A DNA stretch of 64,000 nucleotides from Diogma glabrata. Its lineage: Eukaryota > Arthropoda > Insecta > Diptera > Cylindrotomidae. A program made the translations under genes and the position numbers. Every line of letters begins with the position of its first letter. The stretch's first letter is position 1. Positions 1-9,567 of the stretch are shown here, piece after piece. A model generated the notes under the pieces. The model saw only the letters and a list, made by a program, of their open reading frames with translations. It did not search any database and was not told the DNA's origin. Location: NCBI GenBank assembly GCA_963693315.1, contig OY856188.1, positions 145,912,945-145,976,944 of the forward strand, written 5' to 3'.

Positions 1-1940
1 TTTCCTTGTTTTGACACGCTTGTCGATTTTTTCGCACACTTACGGGAAAACTATCGAACACATCGTTCTTTCGACTGTTACCATTGAGTATACCTATTTA
101 TAGAAACAAAAATGTTTGAAATCCCTCCAGCGGTTTTCTAGATTTCGTCGGTTGTGACGGCTGGCCGGCACACGGACATACATTTTTTGCTTTTTTAGAA
201 TCAGTAGGACATAAAACGTCGAGAAATGCCAAAAAAGTGGCAAAAAATTTCACTTTTGGCTCATGAGCAATACTTAGGTTTTTTCAAAACCGAAGTAATT
301 GTCAATCTCTTCTAAAATCTAAATTGATCGAAATGACACAAAAAATGTTACTTGAGGTTAAATCTTATCCATAGCTGTTTATGGTAATTGAGCGAAAGAT
401 TTAATTACGCCAGCTTGTCAATGGTTTAAATTAGAAAAATTTTCCCTTTCAACCACCGTCGAAATTTAGAGAGGAGGTAAACGGAGTACATACTTAAAAA
501 AACATTTTGGACAATAACTGAAACACAATGCACCGTAAAATTATAAAAAAAATTGCAACGTACCTTAATTTAAGTGCTCTTCAAACGATATCCCACCCAT
601 TTGTGTCAAAAAAGCATTTTTTCACCCCTCCCGACTTCCATACCTCAAAAACAGAGAAATATAATCATTTGAGACTTCGCTATAATTTTCATTAAAAATT
701 TACCAAACTTCCTGTCGCTGTGAGTTTTTTCCAATTTTTCTGTCAATGAACGCCGAAACGTAAAAGAGGGTAGGGGAAGAACGGTAAATGGAACTGTGTA
801 TCCCAAAATTCTAAAAAAAAATTCAATGCTTTTAAGATCAAGTGCCCTTTTAATGACATCCCACTTGATCAGGTTTTAAATGGTGTTTGTAGCCCTTCTC
901 ATTCCCACCCTCTTAATAAATATAATTATGAGTACATATATGATACTTTATGTATTTTTCATTAAAAACTTACTAATTTTTCTTATTAATATTCCAAATG
1001 CATTTTAATATTTTGGATCAAATAATTGGCGCTAATCGAGGAAAGAAAACATAAAGAAAACGCCATTACTCAAAATAATGAGAAAAAATGGAGGGGTGTA
1101 AAGATCCAAAATACAATTTTTAGGGATACTGAAGTGGAGCCCTTTCATATGATACAATACTTGACTATAAAAAATTTATTTTCTCAAAGGCCTCACATCG
1201 GAGCCCTGTAAAACAAACGAAAACAAATTTATTTATTTTTAACCCGTCATCTTTTGAGCATAGGGTACTTTTATACGTATCTCAAATTTTAGGTCCATAG
1301 GATTTATGGTTAATCGATATAATGTGAAAAACACGTTTTACTCTCACCAATAGGGTCGTTATAAAAAACGGAACCTTTAAAACTAGAAACTTTTCACTAG
1401 AAAAATCCATTTTTTTATTCACATCAAATACAATTATTGGCCTCTTTCCTTAATTTTTTTTGACAATACTAACATCAATTAATTATTTAATTCAATGAAG
1501 AAGCATTTAGTTTATTTATCAATCTGGAGGAAAATATCCCATCTTGAATAATAAGAGCTGAATCAAAAAAAAATAAAAGTGTGTAAAAAAAATGGTGACA
1601 ACTATGAAAGTTTTTGCAATCCATGTAATTTTCGATCGATCTAGTTTCGAACCAATAAGAAAATTTTAAACTTTAATAATGTTTATCGTTCTTATCAGAT
1701 TAGCTTAGCCGACTAGATAAACCACCAAAAGTTAGCCTATTCGGTTTTCGGTGATTATATATTTTCCATCAAAGTGAGGTTATATCACAATTAAATTAAT
1801 TCATTAAATTTATTGTAGATAATGTGTCATTAGACACGAATGAAGACCAGTCTGAAGACTTCTTCTTGTTGATACAAGATTGTTATTCCATACTAGGATG
1901 ACTAGAGTATAACAACAATAGTGATCACTAGAGAATCTAA
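1..1940. repeat. Gene-free A+T-rich region with degenerate repeats
   Basis: No coding exon is recognisable here. Two blocks (about 535-770 and 795-1000) share a layout: an A-run, a G-T-G-C-(C/T)-C-T-T motif, an A-T-C-C-C-A-C motif and a T-T-T-T-C-A-T-T-A-A-A-A-A run. They look like diverged copies of one ~250-bp unit. The stretch 1109-1375 is repeated in inverted orientation at about 37385-37695, so it belongs to a dispersed family. The small open frames in this stretch have no family signature. From 1376 to 1940 nothing further is seen. Confidence 0.45.
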
Positions 1941-1946
1941 TAAATA

Positions 1947-2100
1947 CAGGTGTCCCTTGAGTTATGCGGCACTTGAATTATGCGATTTTGGTTATATGCG
2001 GTTAAAATTTTGAGTCGAAGTTTTAAATCATGCGCTTAAATTTTAGTTTAGTGGCGATTCATCTTTTCGGTACAATTTTTAATATAACTAATACGTATTT
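1947..2100 (+). mobile_element. Possible pogo/Tigger-like transposon end
   Basis: After a TA dinucleotide the sequence starts CAGGTGTCCCTTGAGTTATG. This resembles Tc1/mariner-class pogo/Tigger terminal repeats, which commonly begin CAGGT or CAGTC and contain a 'gactTAcgcgg'-like core. Related motifs recur inward. A partly matching inverted end is seen near 10030-10125. No transposase reading frame is recognisable between the two. The call rests on terminal resemblance only. Confidence 0.3.
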
Positions 2101-2414
2101 ATTTTTTGTACGTACATTGCCTGATTTTCGTTCATCCTCTTTTTGGCTTTGGATAAATAGATTCTTATATGTTTTTTTACATTTCTTCTCTATATAAATT
2201 ATATATTCCTACTACAACGGGAGATGATAATTAAAGGTGGATAAATACTTAAAAGCGCTAGATTAACGACATATTTCAAAGCAAAAAAAAGCAAAGGGAT
2301 TTTAAGTCACATAAGTTCGCGTTTCTTTATTATTAAAAACCAATGGATCTTATAACAACACCATTACTCATTCATTTTTGATATTTCTCAAGCATTCAAA
2401 CGTTTTGATATGAG

Positions 2415-2992
2415 TAAATTTTGTGTTGTGTAGTAGGAATTACAATATGTGTCACAACAACACATAAAAAACTTTTAAGACCACGGTCCTACAACAACAT
2501 GCGTTCTAACTTCTAAGGTGTTGATGGACGCAAATTTGTTTTATTTTGTTTATTTTTTATATTTTTTTTATAAAAGGAATAACTAAACAATAAATCCTAT
2601 CACATATAAAATATGACATAGGCCAATATTTCATGATAAGATAGAAAAAATAAAGATTAAATAAAAGGTAAACAGCAAATTTATTTTAACAATTTGCATT
2701 AACAAAACTAAAATATGAATGCCAGTAATCCAGCTAGCGGCATATTCCTCGAGCATGCGCCGCACTTCCTTCCTCATTGATTAAAGTCCATACATAGAGT
2801 TATATGAAGGCTCGATTCTTCGAGTAAGCAATAACGTGGCATCATAAAGGAATGCTCCATAGCTAAGATTGAGGGTGCTACCATTGACTGAATATAGTTC
2901 ATCCGCCAGCACCCCTAGGATATCACCTTGACTAGTGATATCTCTCTGCTATTGCCAGTGGTATGTGATATCTCACTTATCTCCCAATTACC
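2415..2992 (-). mobile_element. SINE-like composite cassette, copy C1
   Basis: Read on the minus strand, this copy contains the middle block beginning at the double ATATCAC motifs (about 2992-2860), the segment 'agcaccctcaatcttagct' (about 2866-2886) and the tail block TTATGTGTTGTTGTGACACA followed by a short CACAACAC-rich end (about 2415-2540). The same order is found on the plus strand at 47949-48550 and 48997-49650. The head block with the 'gtgtgacaaccccgcg' motif is missing, so this copy is 5'-truncated. It abuts the long palindrome that begins at 3029. Confidence 0.6.
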
Positions 2993-3028
2993 TGCTTTGT
3001 GTGTATGTACAAAATGTTTGCTCTAGAA

Positions 3029-3690
3029 GTTAAAAAAATGATTTTCAAATCATTTAAAATCATTGCTAATGCTTTTGGGATCTAACGGATCTCAACCATT
3101 CTAACACTGAAGTAATTTTTCCCCCACCTAATACAACTATACTGCAGCCGTTAGAGTAGAGGAATTACCAAAATATTTTTTGCAGGATAAATTAGATGAC
3201 TCTACTGATAAAATAAACGTAAGTAAACTATTGAAAGATTACACCATGAGAAAGTGCGTAAAGTTCATTGCAAATTATTTATAGAATTAAAGCCATGTAC
3301 ACTTTAAAGTTTTGGCAACATTGGCTAGGCAGAGTCGATTTATTAGTAAGTAATAAATCGATTTATTAGTAGTAATGAATCGACTCCACCTAGCCATTGT
3401 TTCCAGAAGCTTTAAAGTGTACATGGCTTTAATTCTATAAAAGAATTTGCAATGAGCTTTACGTACTTTCTCATGGTGTAATCTTTCAATAGTTTACTTA
3501 CTTTTATTATATCAGTAGAGTCATCTAATTTATCCTGCAAAAAATATTTTGGTAATTCCTCTACTCTAACGGCTGCAGTATAGTTGTATTAGGTGGGGGA
3601 AAAATTACTTCAGTGTTAGAATGGTTGAGATCCGTTAGATGCCAAAAGCATTAGCAATGATTTTAAATGATTTGAAAATTTTTTTTTAGT
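3029..3690. repeat. Long palindrome (foldback) with ~320-bp arms
   Basis: The left arm 3029-3347 is repeated almost perfectly in inverted orientation at 3373-3690, with a spacer of about 25 bp. The transcript would fold into a ~320-bp hairpin. The arm contains a coding-like stretch (about 3143-3290). Its plus-strand frame reads AVRVEELPKYFLQDKLDDST and then continues through lysine-rich residues. Because the arms mirror each other, the stretch is present twice head to head. The arms differ by scattered substitutions and small indels, so the duplication is not brand new. Confidence 0.8.
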
Positions 3691-4480
3691 AACGAAAGTT
3701 CAAACTGAACTAAGGCACTTCGTAGATTTGATGTATACGTTTTGAAAAGATGAATTTGACAAAATAACTTCTCGTGATGGTCAAGACTTTATATATTATG
3801 AGCATGACCTAAATAAAGATAATCTTTTTAATTTAATTGATGAAGAAACTAAGATTTACCTGACGAGAACGACGATGAGACAGACCCCGAAGCGATACTA
3901 GCCATTAAGTCAAATATTTCATCAAACGGAATGGCTATTGTCAATCGACAACAATTTTTTTTAGAGTGATTTGGAAAGAGGTCTTAAAATTCAGCGTGAA
4001 TTACGCAGGTTATGGTTCCTTACTTTGATTCAAACAAACAGCCAAATCTCTCTAAAAAGCAGCCATTACTAACTAATTTTCCTTCTCAAAACTACATCTG
4101 CTCCTACAGTAAATATTTGTGGTAAGGAAAACGCCATAAAAACATCTCAACCAATTTTTTGTCAGAAAAGCAGCGACGATAATGTCAAATTTGTGAATTA
4201 AGACAGTCAAATTAGAGAATTATTCTATACTTCTATACAAAACTGTATTATTGGCTTATATGTTTTATATTACATAAACCATTTGATTTTCAAGTGAATT
4301 AGAACATTATATAACAAGGATGAGAAGTCAGCTATTCTTGACCGAGAACTTTTATATACTGAGGTGCGTAGCGCTGAGGGATATAATGTTCGAGGTCTAT
4401 ATTAGCTTTTTCAACTGAGGTATATATAGAATTTTTTTTAACTACTAACACTAATTATCATATTTGATTTGGTTAGATTT
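3691..4480 (+). pseudogene. Decayed, unrecognised coding-like remnant
   Basis: Several short frames in different phases contain acidic, protein-like stretches. One near 3770-3870 reads like GQDFIYYEHDLNKDNLFNL followed by an acidic D/E-T-D-P-E-A run. Frame changes and stops interrupt it. It lies directly outside the 3029-3690 palindrome, whose arm is also coding-like, so both may derive from one old element. I do not recognise the family. From about 4200 to 4480 there is only A+T-rich sequence. Confidence 0.25.
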
Positions 4481-4485
4481 TGATA

Positions 4486-7400
4486 TTATTCACTTTCCAT
4501 TTCACTAGGAATCGCACAGTGGCCGAATTCGGCCATTGTAAATAGAAAGTGTAAATAGACCTCCCAACCAAATAGCTCTCTCTCTCTCTCTCTCTCTGGC
4601 GTTTTCATCCCATGGAGGGATTTTGCCGTCTGTGCAATCAGCTTCCAATCGTCTCGTTCCATGACCAGTTGACCCCAGTTTCGACATCCTATATCACGAA
4701 GGTCTTGGATGATGTCATCACGCCAGCGTTGTCTAGGTCTTCCTCTTCGACGAACACCAGCTGGTTGTTGTTGGGACGCTTTTTTAATCATTCTATCTAA
4801 TGGTCCCCTTTCTACATGACCAAACCATCTAATCCGGTTAGATTTAATGAATCCGATTACATCGCAGCCTCCAAGAAGCTGTCTGATTTCATGATTCATT
4901 CGGATTCTATACTGATTTTCAGCAACTTTACATGGACCATAAATTGTTCGTATGACTTTCCTCTCGAATGTTGATAAAATTCTACAATCGGAGGAAGTCA
5001 GTGTCCAGCTTTCGCTTCCAAAGGTAAGCACAGGTCGAATTAATGCTTTGTAAAGTGTGAGTTTGCACGACTGCGAAAGATGTTTAGATCGCAAAAGTTT
5101 TGAGTATGCGTAGAAAACTCTGTATGCGGCTGAGACACGAGCTTTAATATCTGCCTGCATGTCATTTGACGATATTATTACAGACCCGAGGTATTTGAAG
5201 TTTTCTACACGTTCCACTTCATAGTCGCCAGTATTCAGATTGCCGGGAGGTATATTCCTGGATGTTGTTAATAGTTTAGTCTTGCCGGTGTTAATGCATA
5301 ATCCAAGTCGTTTAGCATTTCTTTCAAGCCGAGAGAGACTATCCTTGATATCGCTTGTTCTACGTCCGAGAAGCACAATATCATCTGCATAGCCAAGAAT
5401 TTGACTAGATTTGTTAAATATACAGTTTTGTGTCTCAATGCGGCTTTTTCTTATCGCGTACTCAAGCGCCAAATTAAATAGTACGGGTGCGAGTGCATCA
5501 CCTTGTCGAACACCTGATGTTATATCAAAAGAGTCAGAAACTGACCCTTCGATTACTATTCTACAGTTTGATCCCGATGTTGTGAGTTTGCACAGAGAAA
5601 CAAGTTTCTCTGGAATACCAAGGCATATGAGTGCAGACCAGAGGTTGTCGCGGATGATGCTATCATATGCTTGCTTGAAATCAACGTAGAGCTGGTGAAT
5701 GCTGATGTTGTACTCCCAACATTTTTCCAGAATCATCCTTAAGGTAAAACATTGATCTGTGGTTGAACGGTTGGGACGAAAACCACACTGATAGTCGCCG
5801 ATGATAGATTCGGCAAACGGGATGAGCCGAGCGAGTACGACATTAGCTAGTATTTTATATGCAGTGTTCAACAGTGCGATTCCACGATAATTTGCACACT
5901 TTAGGCGGTCACCTTTTTTATGTAGCGGAACAATGAGAGCTGTTTTCCATTCAGCAGGTAGTTCTTCTTGGTCCCAGATTGCAAGAATCAGATCATATAT
6001 ACGTGAGACCAGAGCTGCTCCTCCATTCTTAAGTAGTTCTGCAGGGATTCCATCGATACCTGGTGATTTGCCATTTTTTAATTTTTTGATGGCAGCTTCC
6101 ACTTCTTCTATTGTTGGGTAAGGGACAAAAATCTCCTCACTTGACGGAGCCATTGCTCGAATAGGATGAACTTCGTTCGTCCTATTCAGTAGGTCTTGAA
6201 AGTGGGATCGCCATACTTCCAGCACATCACGTTCACTTGTTGTAAGCTCGTTGTTTCCATTTTTGATGGCTGTAGATCTTGGGTGGAAATCTTTGGTCAG
6301 ATTCCGCGCATTGGCAAAACACTCTTTCGAATTTCCATTAGCCGCATGTTGGTTGATGTTTTCGATACAGCTCTTCGTGTGTTCGCGTTTCTTTTTCCGT
6401 AGGAGTTTTGCTGAGGCTTTTCTGGCGCATAGATAATCAGTTTGGGAGCTTCGGGTGTTTCTTGTTAACCATTTTTCTCGCAGTTTTTGTTTGTGCTCAA
6501 TGCTTTCCCGGCACTCGTCATCAAACCATTCGTTACGTGATTTCGGTGGTCGTTTTCCGATTGTAGTTTGTGCTGCGGATATGATGGTTGATTGAAGCGT
6601 TTGCCATTCTTCTTGTATGTTTAATGGCATCTCAGATGGGATGTCATGCTCTTCTATGTTTTGCGTAACAATTTCCTGATATCTATTCAGTGTTTCCAGG
6701 TGTTTAAATGCTTCGACATTCCAGCGCACGGTCTTTTTTGCTTGCCTATTAAATGTAGATGATAATTTGCACTTATACTTAAAGATGACAAGCATATGAT
6801 CGGTGTCCATATCAGCACCTCTGTATGATCGAACGTCAGTTACACTTGTAGAGTGTCTCTTAGAAATCATGACGTGATCGATTTGATTTTCAGTTCTTCC
6901 ATCATTTGATTTCCACGTTGCTTTGTGGATTCTCTTATGAGGAAAGAAAGTGCTAGATATTACTAGATCATACATCATAGCCAGTTCAGCTGTGCGAAAG
7001 CCGTTATTGTTACTAGCATGATGCAAGCTGTTAGGGCCGACATGTGTTTTAAGTTCTGCACTTCTACCAATTTGCGCATTGAAGTCACCTACCACGATTC
7101 TTATATCGTGCCGCGGGATGTTATTGATGACTTCTTCGAGTTCTAGGAAGAACAGGTCTTTAATGTCATCTGCTTTGTCTTCAGTAGGTGCATGAACATT
7201 GATGATCGTTACATTAAATTTTTGCGTGCGGATTCTCATTGTGCATATCCGCATATTAATTGGGCGAAAGTCGATAACATGTTGATTCACGCGACGATGT
7301 GTGAGAAAGCCAACTCCAAATTCTCCTCCGTTTTCATGACCGCAATAGTAGAGAGTGTATCCTTTGGCTGTTTCGTGGATTCCACTCCCTGGCCATCTTA

Positions 7401-7632
7401 GTTCTTGTAACGCCACTATATCCAGTGTATAGCTATTGATTTGGTTTGTAAGTTTCAGTAGATCTCCTGGTCTTCTAAGGCTTAGCACGTTCCAGGTTCC
7501 CATTTTTAAATCGTAGTCCGGGTACAGTTTCCGAGGTCGTTCTAATAGTGAATCCGAGATAATCCGAGGCCTGTGTACAGAATTCATGACAAGTAGTTTT
7601 TTACGGAAATGGGGTGTTAGCCCTTCGCCCAA
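4486..7632 (-). CDS. RTE endonuclease-reverse transcriptase
   Basis: The frame encodes 1048 residues, a normal length for RTE pol. Residues about 43-300 form an APE-type endonuclease: TWNVLSLRR near 46, QELRW near 76, VGDFNAQIG at 181-189, and a late NQIDHVMISKRHST / DTDHML block. Residues about 500-830 are the reverse transcriptase, with YRGIALLNTAYKILANV, GFRPNRSTTDQ, LYVDFKQAYDS (motif A), SGVRQGDALAPVLFN and the catalytic YADD at 748-751. The C-terminus has FGHVERG and a GRPRQRW basic block. The protein would nick target DNA and copy its own RNA. The related copy ends at a TAA right after SLHGM. Here that codon (4603-4605) is AAA, so the frame runs on through the (GA)n tail into flanking DNA, adding about 40 foreign residues. 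The start used is the first ATG of the long frame; an internal ATG shortly downstream is also possible. Confidence 0.9.
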   Translation of the reverse strand: MGEGLTPHFRKKLLVMNSVHRPRIISDSLLERPRKLYPDYDLKMGTWNVLSLRRPGDLLKLTNQINSYTLDIVALQELRWPGSGIHETAKGYTLYYCGHENGGEFGVGFLTHRRVNQHVIDFRPINMRICTMRIRTQKFNVTIINVHAPTEDKADDIKDLFFLELEEVINNIPRHDIRIVVGDFNAQIGRSAELKTHVGPNSLHHASNNNGFRTAELAMMYDLVISSTFFPHKRIHKATWKSNDGRTENQIDHVMISKRHSTSVTDVRSYRGADMDTDHMLVIFKYKCKLSSTFNRQAKKTVRWNVEAFKHLETLNRYQEIVTQNIEEHDIPSEMPLNIQEEWQTLQSTIISAAQTTIGKRPPKSRNEWFDDECRESIEHKQKLREKWLTRNTRSSQTDYLCARKASAKLLRKKKREHTKSCIENINQHAANGNSKECFANARNLTKDFHPRSTAIKNGNNELTTSERDVLEVWRSHFQDLLNRTNEVHPIRAMAPSSEEIFVPYPTIEEVEAAIKKLKNGKSPGIDGIPAELLKNGGAALVSRIYDLILAIWDQEELPAEWKTALIVPLHKKGDRLKCANYRGIALLNTAYKILANVVLARLIPFAESIIGDYQCGFRPNRSTTDQCFTLRMILEKCWEYNISIHQLYVDFKQAYDSIIRDNLWSALICLGIPEKLVSLCKLTTSGSNCRIVIEGSVSDSFDITSGVRQGDALAPVLFNLALEYAIRKSRIETQNCIFNKSSQILGYADDIVLLGRRTSDIKDSLSRLERNAKRLGLCINTGKTKLLTTSRNIPPGNLNTGDYEVERVENFKYLGSVIISSNDMQADIKARVSAAYRVFYAYSKLLRSKHLSQSCKLTLYKALIRPVLTFGSESWTLTSSDCRILSTFERKVIRTIYGPCKVAENQYRIRMNHEIRQLLGGCDVIGFIKSNRIRWFGHVERGPLDRMIKKASQQQPAGVRRRGRPRQRWRDDIIQDLRDIGCRNWGQLVMERDDWKLIAQTAKSLHGMKTPERERERELFGWEVYLHFLFTMAEFGHCAIPSEMESE
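4563..4577. repeat. Target-site duplication, RTE copy 1 (3' side)
   Basis: CCCAACCAAATAGCT occurs here and again at 8005-8019, exactly flanking the RTE element. A perfect 15-bp duplication marks a target-primed reverse-transcription insertion that has not had time to decay. Confidence 0.9.
4578..4597 (-). repeat. (GA)n tail of RTE copy 1
   Basis: About ten CT repeats on the plus strand form the 3' terminus of the minus-strand RTE. The equivalent tail of copy 2 is shorter. RTE elements are known to end in short microsatellites rather than poly(A). Confidence 0.85.
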
Positions 7633-7684
7633 CCCAAATTTTCGTGAATGGGTTCGTTCTGCATCTTTAGGTCACCAGAAACAA

Positions 7685-7860
7685 CCTTTTTACATGTTTA
7701 TATAGCGAGCCACTTGATCCAAGACAGACGCCCGCTACAAACCGCCCCTAACATGGAGAACAGACGCTTGCTACACGTTTATATAGCGAGCCGCTTGATC
7801 CAAGACAGACGCCCGCTCCAAGCCGCCCCTAACATGGAGAACAGACGCTTGAGTTGCATT
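7685..7860 (-). promoter_or_regulatory. Tandem 5' UTR monomers of the RTE (copy 1)
   Basis: Two tandem copies of an ~80-bp unit lie just upstream of the RTE ORF on the minus strand. Each contains CGTCTGTTCTCCATGTTAGG, a GGCGTCTGTCTTGGATCAAG block and CTCGCTATATAAA. The same two monomers precede the second RTE copy at 26805-26985. The repeated TATATAAA-containing unit resembles the promoter monomers known from some other LINE 5' UTRs. That role is inference. Confidence 0.6.
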
Positions 7861-8004
7861 GGTTTTGTGGCGCCAATGACTCGCCATGGTGCAGAATCAT
7901 TGAGTATAAGCAGTATTTACTCTGCCCCTCTCAACTACACCAACCTAATTCTGTTAGCATTACCCAGGTAGCACGGCGTGGACGTAGAATTTCGGATTTC
8001 ACTA

Positions 8005-8019
8005 CCCAACCAAATAGCT
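8005..8019. repeat. Target-site duplication, RTE copy 1 (5' side)
   Basis: This is the second copy of CCCAACCAAATAGCT, matching 4563-4577 exactly. It fixes the 5' end of the element at 8004. Confidence 0.9.
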
Positions 8020-8039
8020 ACAACACATTATTTCAGAGT

Positions 8040-9262
8040 TTAATTAATTGATATAGATTGATTTTGAACTTGAAAAAAAAACAAAATAACCGAAAAAAAA
8101 ACTCACATTTTTGCCATTTTTGCCATTTCAAAATTCAAAAAAAAGTATTTTTCGGCCCATCTACTACTCAAGACCTATCCTACGATATCCATATTGCCAC
8201 ACTTTTGATGGAGCAAATATTTTAAAATTGTACTGCAAAAATATTGCTTACGTATTTATACAAAGATAGAAGATATAGATTGATGATCAAAAAACACAAT
8301 TATCACATTTTTCCCATTTTTTCTGAAAAAATCGTCAAAATTCAAACAAAAGTATTTTTCGGCACATATACTACTCAAGACCTATCCTACGATATACATA
8401 TTGCCACACTTTTGATGGAGCAAATATTTTAAAATTGTACCGCAAAAATATTGCTTACGTATTTATATATAGATAGAAGATATAGATTGATTTTGAACTG
8501 TGAAACAAATAACTTGAAAAAAAAACAAAATAACCGAATAAAAAACTCAAAAAACATAATTATCACATTTTTGCCCTTTTTTCTGAAGAAATCATCAAAA
8601 TTCAAACAAAAGTATTTTTCAGCACATCTACTACTCAAGACCTATCCTACGATATACATATTGCCACACTTTTGATGGAGCAAATATTTTAAAATCTTAC
8701 CCCAAAAATATTTCTTACGTATTTATATATAGATAGAGATAGATAGATTGATTTTAAACTGTGAAACAAATAACTTGAAAAAAAAAACAATATAACCGAA
8801 CAAAAATCTCAAACAAATACGCCTTTGACATTTTTTCTGAAACAATCGTCAAAATTCAAAAAAAAGTATTTTTCGGCCCATCTGCTACTCAAGACCTATC
8901 CTACGATATACATATTGCCACACTTTTAATGAAGCAAATATTTTAAAATTGTACCGCAAAAATATTGCTTACGTATTTATATATAGATAGAAGATGTAGA
9001 TTGATTTTGAATTGTGAAACAAATAACTTGAAAAAAAAAACAAAATAACCGAACAAAAAACTCAAAAAACACAACTATCACAATTATCACATTTTTGCCA
9101 TTTTTTCTGAAAAACCGTCAAAATTCAAACAAAAGTATTTTTCGGCACATCTACTACTCAAGACCTGTCCTTCGATATACATATTTCCACACGTTTGATG
9201 GAGCAAATATTTTAAAATTGTACCGCAAAAATATTGCTTACGTATTTATATATAGATATTTT
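8040..9262. repeat. Minisatellite-like tandem array, ~210-265-bp unit
   Basis: Nearly five head-to-tail units, starting near 8050, 8270, 8480, 8745 and 8995, share the landmarks CTACTCAAGACCTATCCTAC, CATATTGCCACAC, 'ttttgatggagcaaatatttt', ATTGCTTACGTATTTATA and 'gatagaagatatagattga'. Unit length varies because an AT/AC-rich segment (aaacaaaataaccga...) is missing from some units. Short open frames inside are repeats of the same sequence and are not genes. Confidence 0.85.
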
Positions 9263-9440
9263 AAATATCTTAAAATATCAAGTAGCCTGGAAGTTTAGTT
9301 TCATACAAATAAAACGAAACATAGCAATGAAATTATTATTTGTTTGTGTTTTTTCTTCATTTCAATTAAAAATAAAAGAAAATTTGTCATTATTAACGTA
9401 AGTAATTTTTTATTATTATTGACCTAGGGTGTGAATAGTA
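9263..9440. other. Short A+T-rich spacer
   Basis: Nothing is recognised between the tandem array and the palindrome that follows. Confidence 0.5.
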
Positions 9441-9567
9441 GATTCTTGTATGAGTGTAGAATGATGGCAATTCTTCACGAGGATGAAGTTTCCCGAAACG
9501 AGCGTAGCGAGTGGAGGGAATCACCCGAGTGAAGAATTGCCATCGTCCTATACGAATACAAGATGCT
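9441..9567. repeat. Short foldback element with GCGTAGCGAG centre
   Basis: The arms 9441-9478 and 9530-9567 are complementary, notably ATGGCAATTCTTCAC against GTGAAGAATTGCCAT, with outer parts containing a GTAT-rich segment. The loop carries CGAGCGTAGCGAGTGGAGGG. It is structurally like the element at 15407-15501, whose loop carries CGCGAAGCGAGGG. It is probably a MITE or short hairpin element. No protein is encoded. Confidence 0.6.

Larger units (their letters stand above)
4578..8004 (-). mobile_element. Full-length RTE-clade LINE, copy 1
   Basis: This 3.43-kb element runs on the minus strand from a 5' end at 8004 to a (GA)n tail at 4578-4597. It is bounded by the perfect 15-bp duplication CCCAACCAAATAGCT. 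It has a 5' UTR with two tandem ~80-bp monomers, one long ORF and a very short 3' UTR ending in a dinucleotide microsatellite. Those are usual features of RTE elements, which have a single ORF and a simple-repeat tail. A second copy at 26787-30076 ends in the same CGCCAGAGAGAG context, confirming the 3' boundary. The open ORF plus the intact duplication argue for recent insertion. Confidence 0.9.

Noticed and set aside
1026..1211. 61-codon open frame
   Set aside because: It has no ATG at its start and lies in a dispersed repeat (inverted at 37385-37695) without coding conservation.
4612..7401. Plus-strand frames opposite the RTE ORF
   Set aside because: They are antisense shadows of a protein with clear endonuclease and RT motifs.
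8040..9262. CRISPR-like regular repeats
   Set aside because: The units are ~210-265 bp direct repeats without short repeats separated by unique spacers, and the genome is eukaryotic.
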